From positions 43,204,329 to 43,268,328 of the forward strand of contig CM032663.1 in NCBI GenBank assembly GCA_019095985.1: DNA of 64,000 nucleotides, written 5' to 3'. Below are positions 1-29,200 of this stretch, piece after piece. The notes beneath the pieces were generated by a model. It saw nothing but the letters and a program-made list of their open reading frames with translations. It did no database searches and was not told the origin of the DNA. The DNA is from Streblospio benedicti. Taxonomy: Eukaryota; Annelida; Polychaeta; Spionida; Spionidae. Numbering within the stretch: the stretch's first letter is position 1; each line of letters opens with the position of its first letter. The translations under genes were made by a program, and so were the position numbers.

Positions 1-349
1 AGATATTCATATTCAATAATTTATGAAATCTGAATTAAATCAACTTCATTCTACAAGCCACATCACATCTTTAGACTCCACATGATGAAATCCATTGTAT
101 TGCACCTACTTTCATTATTATGAATGGTATTATCTCAAATCTATTATTTTTAGTTCTAAGAAAAAACAAAAACATCCACCATAGAGTGTGAAACTGAAAT
201 ATTGTCACTGTCTGGGTAAATGAATACCGCCAGAAATAAATAATCCTTATGCAGGCATGATACTTCTTAATGTCAGAGTTAGATCTATTAGAAAATACAG
301 ATGAAATGAAGCTAAAAAGTTATTTTTGATAAAATATTGAAAACACTAT

Positions 350-355
350 TTTAAT
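350..355 (-). promoter_or_regulatory. Candidate polyadenylation signal of DDX23
   Basis: ATTAAA on the minus strand about 285 bases past the DDX23 stop codon. It is the only close match to a poly(A) hexamer I noticed between the stop and the window edge. In DNA this AT-rich it could be chance. The rest of 1-638 shows nothing recognisable. Confidence 0.25.
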
Positions 356-638
356 TAATAGACTCAAGAAAGTAATTTCAACTAATTAATAAGGGCACAT
401 AATTGTTTCAGAAAAACGCAAAGCACACCAATCTCACAATTATTTTTCTGTGTCACTTTTGACAAAATATTTTTTGCTTTCAATTATGTTGGATTAAGTA
501 GCCAATGACGACATTACTCAAGTGACATGAGGTGAACGGGTCCGTGGAGAAGTGATAGATCTTTCTAATTTCATTGACCATTACTATAATGATCGCTCTG
601 TCCAGCATCCTGTCTGTCGCAGAGTTTTGCTGCAGCAG

Positions 639-16820
<16,182 letters not shown>

Positions 16821-17760
16821 TATCTAAAATTACATGTTAAAACAGTAACAAGCAGCTGACTCTTTGAAGCTCTATATGCTTTTGGCTTGGCTCATCTCTG
16901 GGAAGACTTTGTGATGACTGTCAGTAATGCTTAGCATGTGCGATTAACAAGACTTGCTTCCATCGAGAGTTCACAGCCCATGAATAACATGCATGAGTGT
17001 CACAAAACATGCACGTCCTACATCGGCGCATTAAATTGCCGATTCCACAGTGACTTGCCACTGTCAAAGATCATACAAGATATGCAAGTGCGACATTTGA
17101 AAATATATTTAAAGGCATGCCTCAAGTAGTGAGCCAGTGATCACTCCGAGTAATTGTGAAAGCAAGACACGTGTCTCACCCAATTTGTAATCAAAGGAGT
17201 GAGACTCCTGAAAAGCCGAGCTTGAGAACTTTTATGCAGCAATATTAGCTGGTAGTGCATAGTAAAATTTTCTTCATTTCTGTCACTTTTGCTTTCGCTT
17301 TCTTCAATTGTTTAGTGACTGATATTTCCTACAGATCAACAATGTACGCCTGGATCATAAAAAAGTAACTGCGCAGTTGCAACAAACACTTTGTCAGGGT
17401 TCCCACTTTTATCGGACCTCAAATTTCCCTGGCTTTTCCCTGGCCTTTTCCCTGACCTCTGACTCAACTTATTCGCTATTTATTATTTTGTTAATGTTGA
17501 TAGAAATTTGCTACTGTTACAGTGGTGCTGATAAAATGTATTGGTTATGCAAAATAAACAGACATCATAAATTATTTAAAAAAAGAAAAAAAAAGTGCCT
17601 CTAGATTGTGGTTAACTCATTCGTACTGGCATTAGACTGGCATACGGCATGCGTGTGCTTCCGTGGCCGAGTGGATAGGGAGTTGGACTTGTGACCAGAA
17701 GGTCGTGGGTTCGATTCCAGGTCGGGTCTGGTGGTGAGTGTTGAGCAAACTTACCCCTAA

Positions 17761-18576
17761 GGGATCGCTCACAAATTACGCCAGCTAGCAGGGGGTGGGG
17801 GGGGGTCAGCGAAAGCTGACGAAAGCTGACAAGGGGGGGGTTTGCCACAGGCTGACGTCAGCTTTTATCCCAATTTCACTAAAACAGCATTTGAAAAATA
17901 TACAAAATTCCAGGGGAATAAAAATAAAAATAAAAACTATAGACAGCTACAACTGCTACAACTGAAAAAAAAGAGTGCATTATGCACAAAAAGTGATACA
18001 TTAAAAAGGTAAAAGGTAGTTGGAGCAGGTTGGCGGGAATCTCTCTGCCTGCGTCGCTGTTGAGGTTGGATGTCAATATAATGTAATACTACACATCCAC
18101 CGTGACAGGCCCAACCTCAACCGCGATACAGAGATTCCCCGTGAACCTGCTCCAACTTGCATTACATGATCTACATGGTCGCGTTAACTGAGATTCAGCA
18201 GCCAGTAGCACTGTTGACGCTCATGATAGATGAGAAAAAGCGTCTGCAAGTCAAGTAAAAAATGGTTCTGAGAACAAAAATATTTGATCTTGTCTTTACC
18301 AGAACCCAGTAGTAGCTTCCTTTTAAGGATCATTTTCTTATTTTTTCATTCACTCTCTGCATGTTTCAATTTAAGTGCATCATGAGCACTGACAAATTGA
18401 TAAAATAATCGTATGAAAAAATATACAAAAAAGCAATTTAAAATAATTACTCAGATGACCTGGACAAGCGAACAAAATGCTGACGTCAGCGGGGGTCATT
18501 TTTTCTGCTGACGAAAGCTGACGAGGGGGGGTCAAAAATGGTCAAATTTTGGCTGACGTAATTTGTGAACGATCCC
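17761..18576. mobile_element. PIF/Harbinger-like MITE with TAA target duplication
   Basis: TIRs GGGATCG(C/T)TCACAAATTA and beyond, extending into CG(C/T)CAGC, flanked by TAA at 17758-17760 and 18577-18579. Inner ends carry GCTGACGAAAGCTGAC-type repeats and poly-G. The middle contains a separate inverted repeat (18019-18156). It belongs to the 6330-6705 family but is about twice as long. Confidence 0.85.
18019..18156. repeat. Imperfect inverted repeat, arms of about 48 bases
   Basis: GTTGGAGCAGGTT..GGGAATCTCT..GTTGAGGTTGG faces CCAACCTCAAC..AGAGATTCCCC..AACCTGCTCCAAC across a loop of about 41 bases. It lies inside the MITE above. Confidence 0.7.
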
Positions 18577-20293
18577 TAACAGGTTGCACACTGCTCAAAA
18601 AAGTACCTACACGTTAAATAGGTACAGGTAGGTGAATAACTAGCAGTGGTGCGCTACAGCAGCAATGCTGTATGCAGCCAGTGTTGTATGCTCCCCAGGG
18701 AGTTGAGAAAGGCAAAACGTGGACTGTCAAAGACACCAATGATCTGGTGTAAATGAGTTGACTGAGCTTCTGGATAGTAGACTATAAACCAAAACATTCC
18801 GAGTAGATCCGAGTGCTGTTGCCGGCCTCGATTAAAAATGACAGGTTCGAGATACACTTCAGAAAGGCAAATTATAAAACATTGCGTGTGATTTGAGAAT
18901 TATCCTTTCGTCCATGTCTTCATAATCGGTTTATAATTGATCCGACAAGTGAATTCTTGATGTTTATGTTACTGTGACGATGATAATCCATTCGTTTCAC
19001 AAATATTTTTACTCTGAACCGATTTAACCACACAGCCATTTGTAATGGAAATTAGCCTTTATCAGACGCAGTAATATTTCAACACCGATTATAGCGCGAT
19101 GCGATCAAGAGTAGCAGCTCAAACAGCGGGGCATTAGCCGTTATCACATGCGGTCTTATGTCAAAACACCAACCGTAGTGCAGAACCGATTAAGAGTAGC
19201 CTTTATTAAAAAGATGCTATACATTGAGAAATTAGTCATTCCGCTACAAAATTTACAGGCATTTCCCAGTTTTATGGACGATTCGGCATATTCACGTACT
19301 ATTCACGGACCCGTGAACCATTTTTCAAATTCCCTTACTTTTTCCGAAATCACGGAGGCGTGGGAACCCTGCTTTGTACACTAAATGCCAATGTAGATTC
19401 CTTTACTATCATTAGACGAAAAAGTGCTGCCTCTTTGGTAAGAGATTAGTTAAATCTAATAATATTTTAATACAGTCAGTTTTATCTGATTCGATGCATT
19501 GTGACTTTATTTATTCATAAGCAAACGACTGTCCCGATAGATCAATTCCTCAAGTCACAATGCATCACGATTGTAGCGTATTAATTTTGACGGCCCCAGC
19601 TCATTAACATCAGCGATTGTCGGCAGGCTTCAATTTCATTGATAAAGTTAAATTTGGCACTAATTTCAGCGCCGTATGGATGTGCTTATAGTACTACTAC
19701 GGCTGTGAAGAGGGAACACAATGAAACGCCTACGACGGCTATAAAGCTCGAGTCTTCTCAAGGCTCGGCTTTAAAAATGAGACACAAGGAGCAAAGGTGA
19801 GACAAAATGTGGCACAGCGGGGATTAAAATTCAGATAAAATATCATGAATATCCTTGGAAAATCACCTACTTTTAATTTGAAAATAAAGTGGCCGTAAAT
19901 ATCGCTATGCCTTCATCTGATTATATCAAAAAGTTGAACTCAATTGGGAAGATGGTTGAGGTGTTACAAAAAATTAAGGTGGGTTGGGCACCAATCGCTA
20001 AACACATAAACCGTAAAATTAAGTGATCTCTATAACGGGGAGTTCACGCCATACGTATAATTCATGGATTGTGTGTACAGTGCATGGCTGAACAGTGCAA
20101 TTGATGCTCTAATACACGGCCATGTACTTTTTTTTATAAGCAACTGTCACATTTTCTGTAGGGGTCTCGGGTAATTACCACAAAGACGTGTCCTTAGTCA
20201 GTAGTTGCTAACTTAATATGGATGAAAATGATTTGAATTCTAGCCAATATATAGAGTAATTCAAAACCGGATGACTTGTTAAAAATATTTCTA

Positions 20294-20887
20294 TCAGGTG
20301 AGTTTGAGACTTCTTGTCTTGCATAATATTCCATAAATGCCTAGCAGTATATATCTCACAGAGAAGTGAGCCGCCTTTTTGCGATCGGGCAAATAATGTG
20401 GCTGAGAGGTGTTGCCAGATTCAGCCTGGAGTAGGGACTCTGGACGACATACCACTTCTAGGAGTAGACAGTTATGTGGTATGGTGCGGGGAAAAAAAGA
20501 GTGTCGGTATGGTGTGGAGTTTGAACCGATGTGACGAAACTTGTGGGGGTGGTTCGAACTGCTGTCGGTTTCAATCAGCGTATTGGTGATGGGGATGGTG
20601 GCGAGTCCATGTATAGCAGCAGCTTTGTTAAAGGCGAGGCCGATGTCTCTATGATGTTCCTCCAGTGACTTCCAAGCTAGGTAGTGAAGCATGGGTGTTA
20701 CACTGCTACGCCATGAGGTGTCGGCCACCATGAACCGAGCTGCACTGCATTGACCCTTTCCAGCTGTCTGATCTTTCTTGAGATGCGGACCCCAGACTAA
20801 GGAATTATATTCTGTGATGGGGCGGACTAGGGAGAAGTAAGTAGGCTGCTCTCGTGCAGAATCTGAGATTACGGCACAGGAAGCCAA
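20294..20887 (-). mobile_element. LINE reverse-transcriptase C-terminal fragment
   Basis: A 197-codon open frame with LVRPITEYNSLVWGPHLKKD, AWKSLEEHHRDIGLAFN and YRHSFFPRTIP, the standard C-terminal signature of CR1/Jockey-type LINE proteins after the polymerase domain. It has no polymerase motifs of its own, so it is a 5'-truncated insertion. It is a different family from its neighbour at 21115. Confidence 0.8.
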
Positions 20888-21114
20888 TCTTGGATGGCCT
20901 TCCCTACGACTTTACTTTGCGAATATTATGGCTCTCCCTATAGCTATTCTCTTCTCACACACCCAGCTAGCCGTATAATATACAGCGTATGTTCGTTCCT
21001 GGGTCTCTCCCAGATCTGGATCTGGATAGATAATTCACAAATTAGCCAGTCTCAGATAAGAGACTGGCCTCCTCTAATGAGGCAACGCGTGAATGGAGAG
21101 AGGGTACGTTCTGC

Positions 21115-21700
21115 CTAAGGGTTGGCAGATAGCCGACTCTTGAAAGTGGTAATAGAGTCGGCATTGACAGTTCCCGGGTTAAGACTGTTCCACTCCGGGA
21201 TTGTTCTTAAAACTGTTGATTTCCACAGTGGAGATTGCCTATCGCCGGCTGAAGGTCTTACTATCTTCCACTGGTGAGAGCCCCGAGTGGCTCTACCTTG
21301 ATGTAGTTTAATGCCAACGGTCTCTGGTGGCAAATCCAGGCCTCCATGCAAAAGCTTATAAAATAAGCATAAACGCTGATTTTGCCGCCGGTCTGCTAGA
21401 CTTTGCCAGCCAAGGTCACGCAGTAGGCCTGTGACTGATATGATACCGCGGGCTCCACGAGCCCAACGTGCTGCTCGCCTCTGCACAATCTCTAGGGAAT
21501 CAATTTCCTCTTTAACTGATGGGTCCCAAATAGCCCCACAATATTCTAATGATGACCTGACGATTGTGAAATATGCTGTCTCTCTCAGTCTGTAGGGAGA
21601 ACCGCGGAGATTCCTACGTAGGAACCCCCAGACGTTGGTTGGCACGGGAAACTGTATCCAAGATGTGAGGCCTCCACTGTGAAGACCTGGCTCCATAGTT
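21115..21700 (-). mobile_element. Second LINE reverse-transcriptase C-terminal fragment
   Basis: A 193-codon frame containing NVWGFLRRNLRGSPYRLRET, VRSSLEYCGAIWDPSVKEEI, EIVQRRAARWARG and LLRDLGWQSLADRRQNQRL, ending TFKSRLSANP and a stop. The region after the polymerase domain is well kept, but the polymerase itself is missing upstream. A CR1/Jockey-type origin is likely. Confidence 0.85.
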
Positions 21701-22830
21701 GTAGGGTATTAACTCATCTCTACGTGTAGGGCTAGCACCCAGCCTATAAGCATGTAGACAGATTGTAGGTTGCCAAAGTTGAAGTTTGACAATATCAGTA
21801 ACGATAGTCTACTATTCCAACATTGTTCTAACGGGAATATTGTGTGCAGTCTGAGTCTACTTTATTATCGCCCGAAATAAAACCCAAAATACATCTATCC
21901 AAAGAAGTTTTCCTGCGTCCGTAGACATTTACTATTTTCCAATCGTAAATTTACATTTAACAATCACCTTGTGAATGGCCGAATGGTAGCAACGGTATAC
22001 TTATATCGAATTTTATTATTCAATAATATTTATGACAGAGACCTGCCGCATCAAAATCGTCCTCGTTGGAACGGGTTCACGGCGGATAATCATAACCTGT
22101 TCTGTAGGTGCTAAGCGTTACTTTTCGTTCTTGTGGGGCTCATAAATGCTCTCCTTTGTCAAAGATGTGATCTCGGGGGTGGAATCTCTCATTTGTTTTG
22201 TACGGACGTTCCTTTATTATAGGTCACCTTTCCCAGCCTCTTGATATATCATTGGGTCCTATTTTTGGATATTTGATGTATCACTGAGTCCATATTTTGA
22301 GAATTAAATATATTATCGGGACTTGATTTTAGACAAACACAATATTTTAGGGTAGAGAAACTGATATCATAGGGGCTTAGGGCATTGACATCGAAATATT
22401 GCATATTATTGTGAAATTGCAATAAACTTTGATAATCCATTTTTCATCTCTAATGTAATGTTATTTATAAATGTGTGAAAATGTTTGTTTGCTTTGTGTA
22501 TTTCTCACGAGGTATTTCTGTAGTATGTTGGATGAACTTTGGGTTTAGTATATTTATGGGTATACTTTGAATGAATTTTTCTATATTTTTGGGTATACTT
22601 TTTGCAAATCTTATTATATTTACCGGTGCTGTCCCTAAAGTCAAAATGGTACACCCATACCCAATTATAGCCTTAGATCCCCCCCGAGATCGATATTGTT
22701 ATTAAAAACCCAGGCTGCTAAAAAAAAAGGGGGGGGGGATATCACTTTCTAATTAACACTTAATTGTAGATCTGAGATCTTTTGGACACATTTTTAGACC
22801 CCGCAATAAAACGAAAGTCATTACATCTTA
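21700..22830. other. Intergenic stretch without recognisable genes
   Basis: AT-rich, with no convincing coding frame, RNA gene or repeat structure. 19378-20293 is likewise featureless to me. Confidence 0.4.
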
Positions 22831-23020
22831 GGGAACGATCATAAATAATGATACTGGGGAGGGGGGGGGGGCGTCCATTTTTGGGGGCTTGAAGAAAAAG
22901 TTAACCGACCCCCTCATCAATATTTTAAAAAGTTGAGTGACCCCCCCCCCACGGGCTAAGGAAAAAGTCCTCTATATAGACACCTATATAGTCATTGCAT
23001 TGCTAAAAGAAAATATTTGA
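22831..23020. mobile_element. Truncated Harbinger-like MITE
   Basis: Left TIR GGGAACGATCATAAATAATG is preceded by TTA. The interior carries poly-G/poly-C tracts and a CTATATAG..TTGCTAAAAGAAAATATTTG segment that is the reverse complement of the middle of 47040-47301. The second TIR is absent. Confidence 0.7.
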
Positions 23021-26000
23021 CAGGATGTCAGTCTACTTCCCAAACGTGTTAGACTTTTGAGTTCAAGTGATCCAACCTGCAATAGCTTTTCGTCGTCATC
23101 TAATGTACTCAACACGGTACTTCCAACCTTACAGCAGACGGCACTATCAGATTCCTCCCGTCATCTCCTTTTTAGTTGTTTAATTTATCATGGCCCTTAT
23201 TCCTAATTAAGGTAATAAATGGTGCATAGGAAATACGTCATATACATAGACCAGTAGCAATTTTGAGACTAGAAATTGCCGTTTCAGCCTGCTATTTCCC
23301 TGTTGCTGCTGGCTTCGAAATTATATAAAATTCATGGTATAAACTTATGCCTTTTTTGGCACTTTAATACTATAACACAATCATACCTAGTGTTTAGCTT
23401 ATATTTTAGTCTATAAATTGCCCCTGTGATTTACATGTATAACTTCATTTGGCTGTGTATTATTTAAAGTGTGTTGGTGAATGCAATAAAAACCTTTTTA
23501 TTCGTCAGAAAAAGCTGTTCAGGTAATAAAAATATTTTACAACTTTTATATTTTTTAACACAATACATACAGTCTTGGAAAAGCAGTCAGTTATTTTTTT
23601 TTTATTATTTGTAGAGGGTTATTCCCCCCAATAGATGAGTATATGGGTATATGGGTATTGTTTCAGACCCTTTATCATTGCACAATAAATACCCGTAGGT
23701 GTTGAAGACTTGATCTTCTTTACATACAAAAACACCATTTCATGTATAGCTTTCAATTTTCAACATGCCTTTTCCCCCCAACACCTGACCTTTTTAGGAA
23801 TTCAAATAGCAAAAAATGTATGAAAGAATGATGCAATCCAGTATTCATTAATATCTTTTTAGGAAAAGCAATTATTTCTTCATCAAATATCATTTTTAAG
23901 TGGAAAGTTATGTATCAGTTTTTTTAATTGGGTTTTAAACATAATGGTCCCGGTTTTCCCTATTACTTATATATAAAATTGCCAATTCTTTCTATGCCGT
24001 AAAAAAGATGGAAGGAAACATTCAATCAATATAATGATAACATTTTATGAAAGAAGATACTTTGTTCTATTACATATATATGAAAATGAAAAAAAAGTTA
24101 TGGAGTAGTTTTTCCTATGTACCTTTACCTTAACAAAATAGTGTGAGGAATAGGCGCCAGTTTTTGAAGTTGTTAAATGAGAGGAGGGCACTGAACTCTA
24201 AGAATTGGTTAAAGGGAAGGCACTTTTTATACAATGTCAGCACCTAATGAACTCCTTTCCCTACAATTTATGATTACGGATTAATTATGATAGTCATCAG
24301 ATTAAGACACTTTTTAAGTAATCATCGAACTATGAGTGACAGCAGTTTCAATATTTTATTTTATTTTGGGGTAGTAAAACAACACATGCTTTTGCACTTG
24401 GACTTTCCCCTTACAACTGACATTAACATAGAAACAAAACAAAACAAAAAAAACAAAACAGTTTCATACATATACAATGTACATGAACATTTACTACATG
24501 ATAACCAACATATTCAAGCAAGAGACTACCGCTTTTGCCTGGAGACATAAATGTGGCTGGAATATGTTACATCGAAATGTTCATTTAGATTGATTAACAT
24601 ATTGACATAAAAGAACTCCCTCTAAGGTAATCATAGTTCCTGCTGGATCTTTTGTGAATTTTCTGGGCAATAATAATGCTTTGTTACTAACATAAAAATA
24701 TATACAAGAGCTTAAGGTGTAAAAACTTTGATGTACGGTACAAATCAATCATTAATATAATATAGACACTAGTGATAGAAGCAATGTAATACATCATACT
24801 ATCTTCTATAAATGAATTATTAATACATAATCAGACCACCATACTAATACCACTAATACCACGGTGTTTCAACTATCTCATGGTGTTGGTATTTTTTTTT
24901 TAAACATTCATACTGATGTCAGAATGGTAAAGATGGCAGGATGAAGTAGACAATGTATTCTTTGTAATCCAATGCCTTCAAGAAACAATATTGTTTTGTC
25001 AGACAAAATAATGTATTCAAATTTTGTGCACCAAAATAATACGCTATTACCTACTACGCATGTTACTATTATTGTAGTATCAACTACAGATATATAATCA
25101 AACAGTTCAAGTGGCATAGGTTTGCGTTAATAGTATATAACATTGAAAATTATTGTATATTTGTACAGTTCCTACTATACCAAATTGCTCACAACATGGT
25201 ATTATATGCTCCAAACGTTTTACAATACTCCACTTTCAAAGAGATTTGTCCAACACCGTAAGACAGTTGAAACATCTTGAACTAACAAAACAATATTGCA
25301 TAACAGTGTATTAAACTTGTTGTGCATTAATATTGTAAATCTTAAATTTGAAACAGAATGGTTTAGCATGACAAGTCAAGTAAACATTGAAAAAACTACT
25401 TACATTTTTTCTATTTGTTAAGAATGTTTACAATGAAATTTGAGTTTGTGCAAGTCAATATCTCTACATCTATTTAGCTATCATTCAACTAGAACCTCTA
25501 AATAGATAAAAAATAAAAATAAAATCATGCCGGCAATAAAAAACATAAGATTAAACTGTCAACAGGTGAAGAACATAGTTCCTAAGAAGTATAAATGTTT
25601 TACTATTTACAGAATATTATTAATTTAGATACCAAATTAGTGTTGTCCACACTCTTAGGAATAACTAAATACCCACCAACAAAATATTAATACATGTATC
25701 TTTAGTATTAATTTTGTTATTATAAAGATATTGTGTAGTAAAAATTTATATGATTTATCAAGGTCTTAATATTTAACAAGTCAATGCTGGAAAGTCCAGA
25801 AGTGTTGCAGGACTCGCATTCCCCTCCCCTCACACCCTTTCCCTTCAATAAAAGTATAATTTTCATGAGATTATTTTTTGGTTGCCATTTCCGCGAGCTT
25901 TTACATGAACAAAACACATGAAATCAATTGGTTGTGCCCTTCCCCTCCTCCGAAAATCTGGATCAACTAGTGAATTCGATCATGATGAATATATTTCTTT

Positions 26001-26297
26001 ACATGTAATAAAAGTTAACATAAAATACAATTGATTAATAGATATTGACCGGGCACTTTTTCCAAATTATAACACATGCATGACTAATTTGGTCATGCTA
26101 CCTCTAACAGTTTGATGAGAAGAGGCTTATTAAATAACTCAAAAGACCGATGGTCGGATACAATCTATTATGTCAACACTAGTAATATCCTATACAATGC
26201 TATACAAATAGTTATACATTTAGTACTAAATAGTAATTGCTTAGTCTCATCTATCTTGATGTAATATGCGAAATGTGTTCTAGATGTATGTGATGAT
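23020..26297. other. AT-rich stretch downstream of the lectin gene
   Basis: Contains no convincing coding frame. Its right part should include the 3' UTR of the minus-strand mosaic gene, but I could not fix a cleavage site; several AATAAA-like runs occur by base composition. Confidence 0.35.
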
Positions 26298-29200
26298 TTA
26301 CGGCCGAACAGAACAATGCGTTTCAAAATCATCACAGCAGTCCAAGTAATCAGCACAAAAAGCATCACAGCCACAATAATTACCCATTTCTGAAGATTCA
26401 TCTCCACAGTTGTCTTTACAAGTTGCTGAAATAAATAAACAAATAAATGATATTAGGCAAATGTTCAGTTACTTGTTCCTCTCATGCATTACCTTTCCAT
26501 ATGCACTGAATGAGTAATTAACAAGAGATCTGAGGTAAAACATTTTTCATAGTGACCCAAAAATGAGCAAGTGCCTGCAGGAATGAGCTTCAGCATGAGG
26601 TTCCCGTGGCTGGGCCACGTTTCTTAAAGATACTCCGCCAAATCCCTCTAGCACAACTTGACTATTTTTTATGCTCAAGGCTAGTGTATAACTTGAACTG
26701 TGTATAACATGAAAACATATGTCTAAGTATGACATCAATATTGTTATTACAAATGCATATATATGTAAGATTAACTAATACAAACAAGGATCAAGTTTAT
26801 TTACCTGTATCGCATATTGGTCCAGTAATATAGGTCAATTCAGGTTTACACACACATTGGTAGCCCTCCATCTTAGGTATGCACTCTTGGGTATTCTCAG
26901 CTTTGCATGGGTCTGAGATGCAATAATCTATCCAAATAAGAGTGTTTATTTAGCTGTTTGTACAATCAAACCCTGTTTAATATCAAAATGAAACAATGTC
27001 TTTTTTGGAACATTGACTTTATGTTCATATACCGGTATTTAGTTGGCTGGCCTACCTGAAAGTCATGAATGCTTTATAAAGGAGAGGAAGGTTGTTAATT
27101 TACAGCTTGCCTTCAATATGCGAAATAGATGCCTCGCTTAAAATATGTTTATGAGAATTGTAATACACAGGTGTGCACCTGTGTGTGATAAGAACAATGG
27201 TACACTAACCGCCGATGCAAAGTCCCTATTCATATTCCCTATTCATATGAATAATACCGGGTTTATAATTTACAAGTTAATACATAACGAAGCATTTGAA
27301 TCCTGTTTTACTATTCGAAGCTTCAAATTATTTTGACATCTCTAGATAAAACTGACAGTGAAATTCTGCCGTACGTCAGATTTCTTGATCGCCTGGGGGG
27401 CAATTGACACAAACGAGCCGTACGGCGCCATAAGACGCCGTACGGCGTCGTATGGATTGCTTTAGTAACTTTTCTATAGGGTAAAACCCATACTGATGGA
27501 TTGGTATCTAATATAGCCTTACGGCAAATCACCTTAGCACACCTGTAAATAATCCTTTACTAGTTATTCATTTATTTTCTACATTAGACTCCTTCAATAT
27601 CCATCACCCCATTTAATATTCCTGGCACCCATCGTGTACTTTGTAATTGCCCATTTTGATTAGAAATTACAGCCATGTGTACAAGATAGCACATTTACTG
27701 TATTTTTTATGTAAATTTTTGTGTCTCATGCCGTACATCAACTAATATGATCCGTCACTGTGGGTTTATAATAGCCATACGGCAGCCGTACAGCTGGCAT
27801 CCGTTGCTGTGGGTTTTGCCCCTAACGGAGACCACTTAAAACCTCCAAAAGAGATCAACTCTCTACTGATACCACTTAGGGCCATATTCTGAGTGCTATT
27901 ATTTCGTGGTTATACCGTTAATTTATAACCTTCCGGCGCTTTAGGACAGACAAATTGCTTGGATTGAAATAAAAATGAAAATCAATTGTCAAGCTTAAAA
28001 CCAAGCAAAAATATCTGACACTGTACATTTCTTATGTTTAAATATATATTAGCTCATACATGTAGCACAGCAAATGACTTTGTTGAAATCTGTCCGCTGT
28101 CTGTATTTCATGATGTGGCATTTTTCAACAAAAATGGACAAAGAACGACATTTTAAAATATCATTACAACTTTTATCCCTAAATTATAGGCTTTCATTTC
28201 AATGGAACATGGAAATATAAAAATTTCCATAACATGCCGTGAGGCTTCAGAAAAAAGATGTAACCAAATCAATTTTCCCACAAAAATCACATTTCTTTTG
28301 GCAATCCCAACGTTTCGTAAAATCAGCACGTCCTCAAACATGCTGATGGCACGAATATTTACATCAAAATAAAAGTATAACAAGCCACTGTAATATAAGG
28401 CAGGAAAGTCAGAATTCATGTCGTCTTGATATCTAAATCTACAAATCTGTCTGATCATTTCTGTCATCTTATCTACACACAATGCGATATAGGCATCTTA
28501 CAAATAGATACAATGTTGAAGGAAATGATACTTACCATAGTATCTGCAATCCCAATGCCAAAAACTAATAGTGCAGTCACAGGTAAAAGTGAATGCCTCC
28601 AAGTTACTGAAAAGAATATAAACAAATCGGACCTGAATATGGAAGGCTAATGTTCAAGTTCACAGCTCTACTGCTATAAGTGAAACACACCATGAATGTC
28701 ATCAACAAATTTCCCCCCAGTCTGGTTCTAGCCCATCAAACAATTATAACGCAGAATGTGAATGCTCAAAAAATTTGTTATCCATGGTTCAAAAATGCAT
28801 CGTGCAATAAAAACAGAAGTTCCAACATTTTCCGTCCAGTTTGGTTGGCTAGCGGAGAGAAAAATTCTGGGAATTTGCCAGCTTAACATTTATAGGCATC
28901 TTGGGGAATGGGGCATGATATTTGTTGATGCATGATGATGGGATTTATCAAATAAGACGTCTTTGAGGTTATGATTTGTCAACTTTTAGAGACGAATTAT
29001 ATTACTTCTCGTCATACAAACAGTTGTACAATCGTTATAGCAATCACATGCCTCAGTCGATGAGTCACCTCCAATCCCTTAAGTCACCGAAAAGTTGGCT
29101 CAGATGAAAATTTAAGACATATAAGTGTCAATTGTCGCCTCAGGCGGAAGGGGGACCACGGCCCATGCCCAGAAAATTACTGACACTGCATATTGCCATC

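Larger units (their letters stand above)
17650..18620 (+). mobile_element. tRNA-derived SINE split by a MITE
   Basis: The head at about 17660-17730 is tRNA-like, with box A TGGCCGAGTGG and box B GGTTCGATTCC. The body GTTGAGCAAACTTACCCC is interrupted after TAA at 17760 and resumes at 18577 with CAGGTTGCACACTGCTCAAA, so the original SINE body was about 150 bases. The tRNA-like part has diverged too far to be called a tRNA gene. Confidence 0.7.
17395..19371. mobile_element. hAT-like element, 6-bp target duplication, with nested insertions
   Basis: TIRs CAGGGTTCCCAC and GTGGGAACCCTG are exact over 12 bp and are flanked by CTTTGT on both sides (17389-17394, 19372-19377). The interior has no transposase. 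It holds a SINE, itself split by a Harbinger MITE, so three insertion layers are visible. It starts about 570 bases upstream of the DDX23 start codon, in the intergenic region. Confidence 0.75.

Noticed and set aside
17660-17730. Possible functional tRNA gene
   Set aside because: A and B boxes are present, but the cloverleaf is not convincing and a SINE body follows directly.
26168-26407. 79-residue frame with a hydrophobic stretch, apparently a membrane-anchored C-terminus
   Set aside because: Out of phase with the upstream EGF exon; the in-phase reading gives a complete somatomedin B domain and stop codon.
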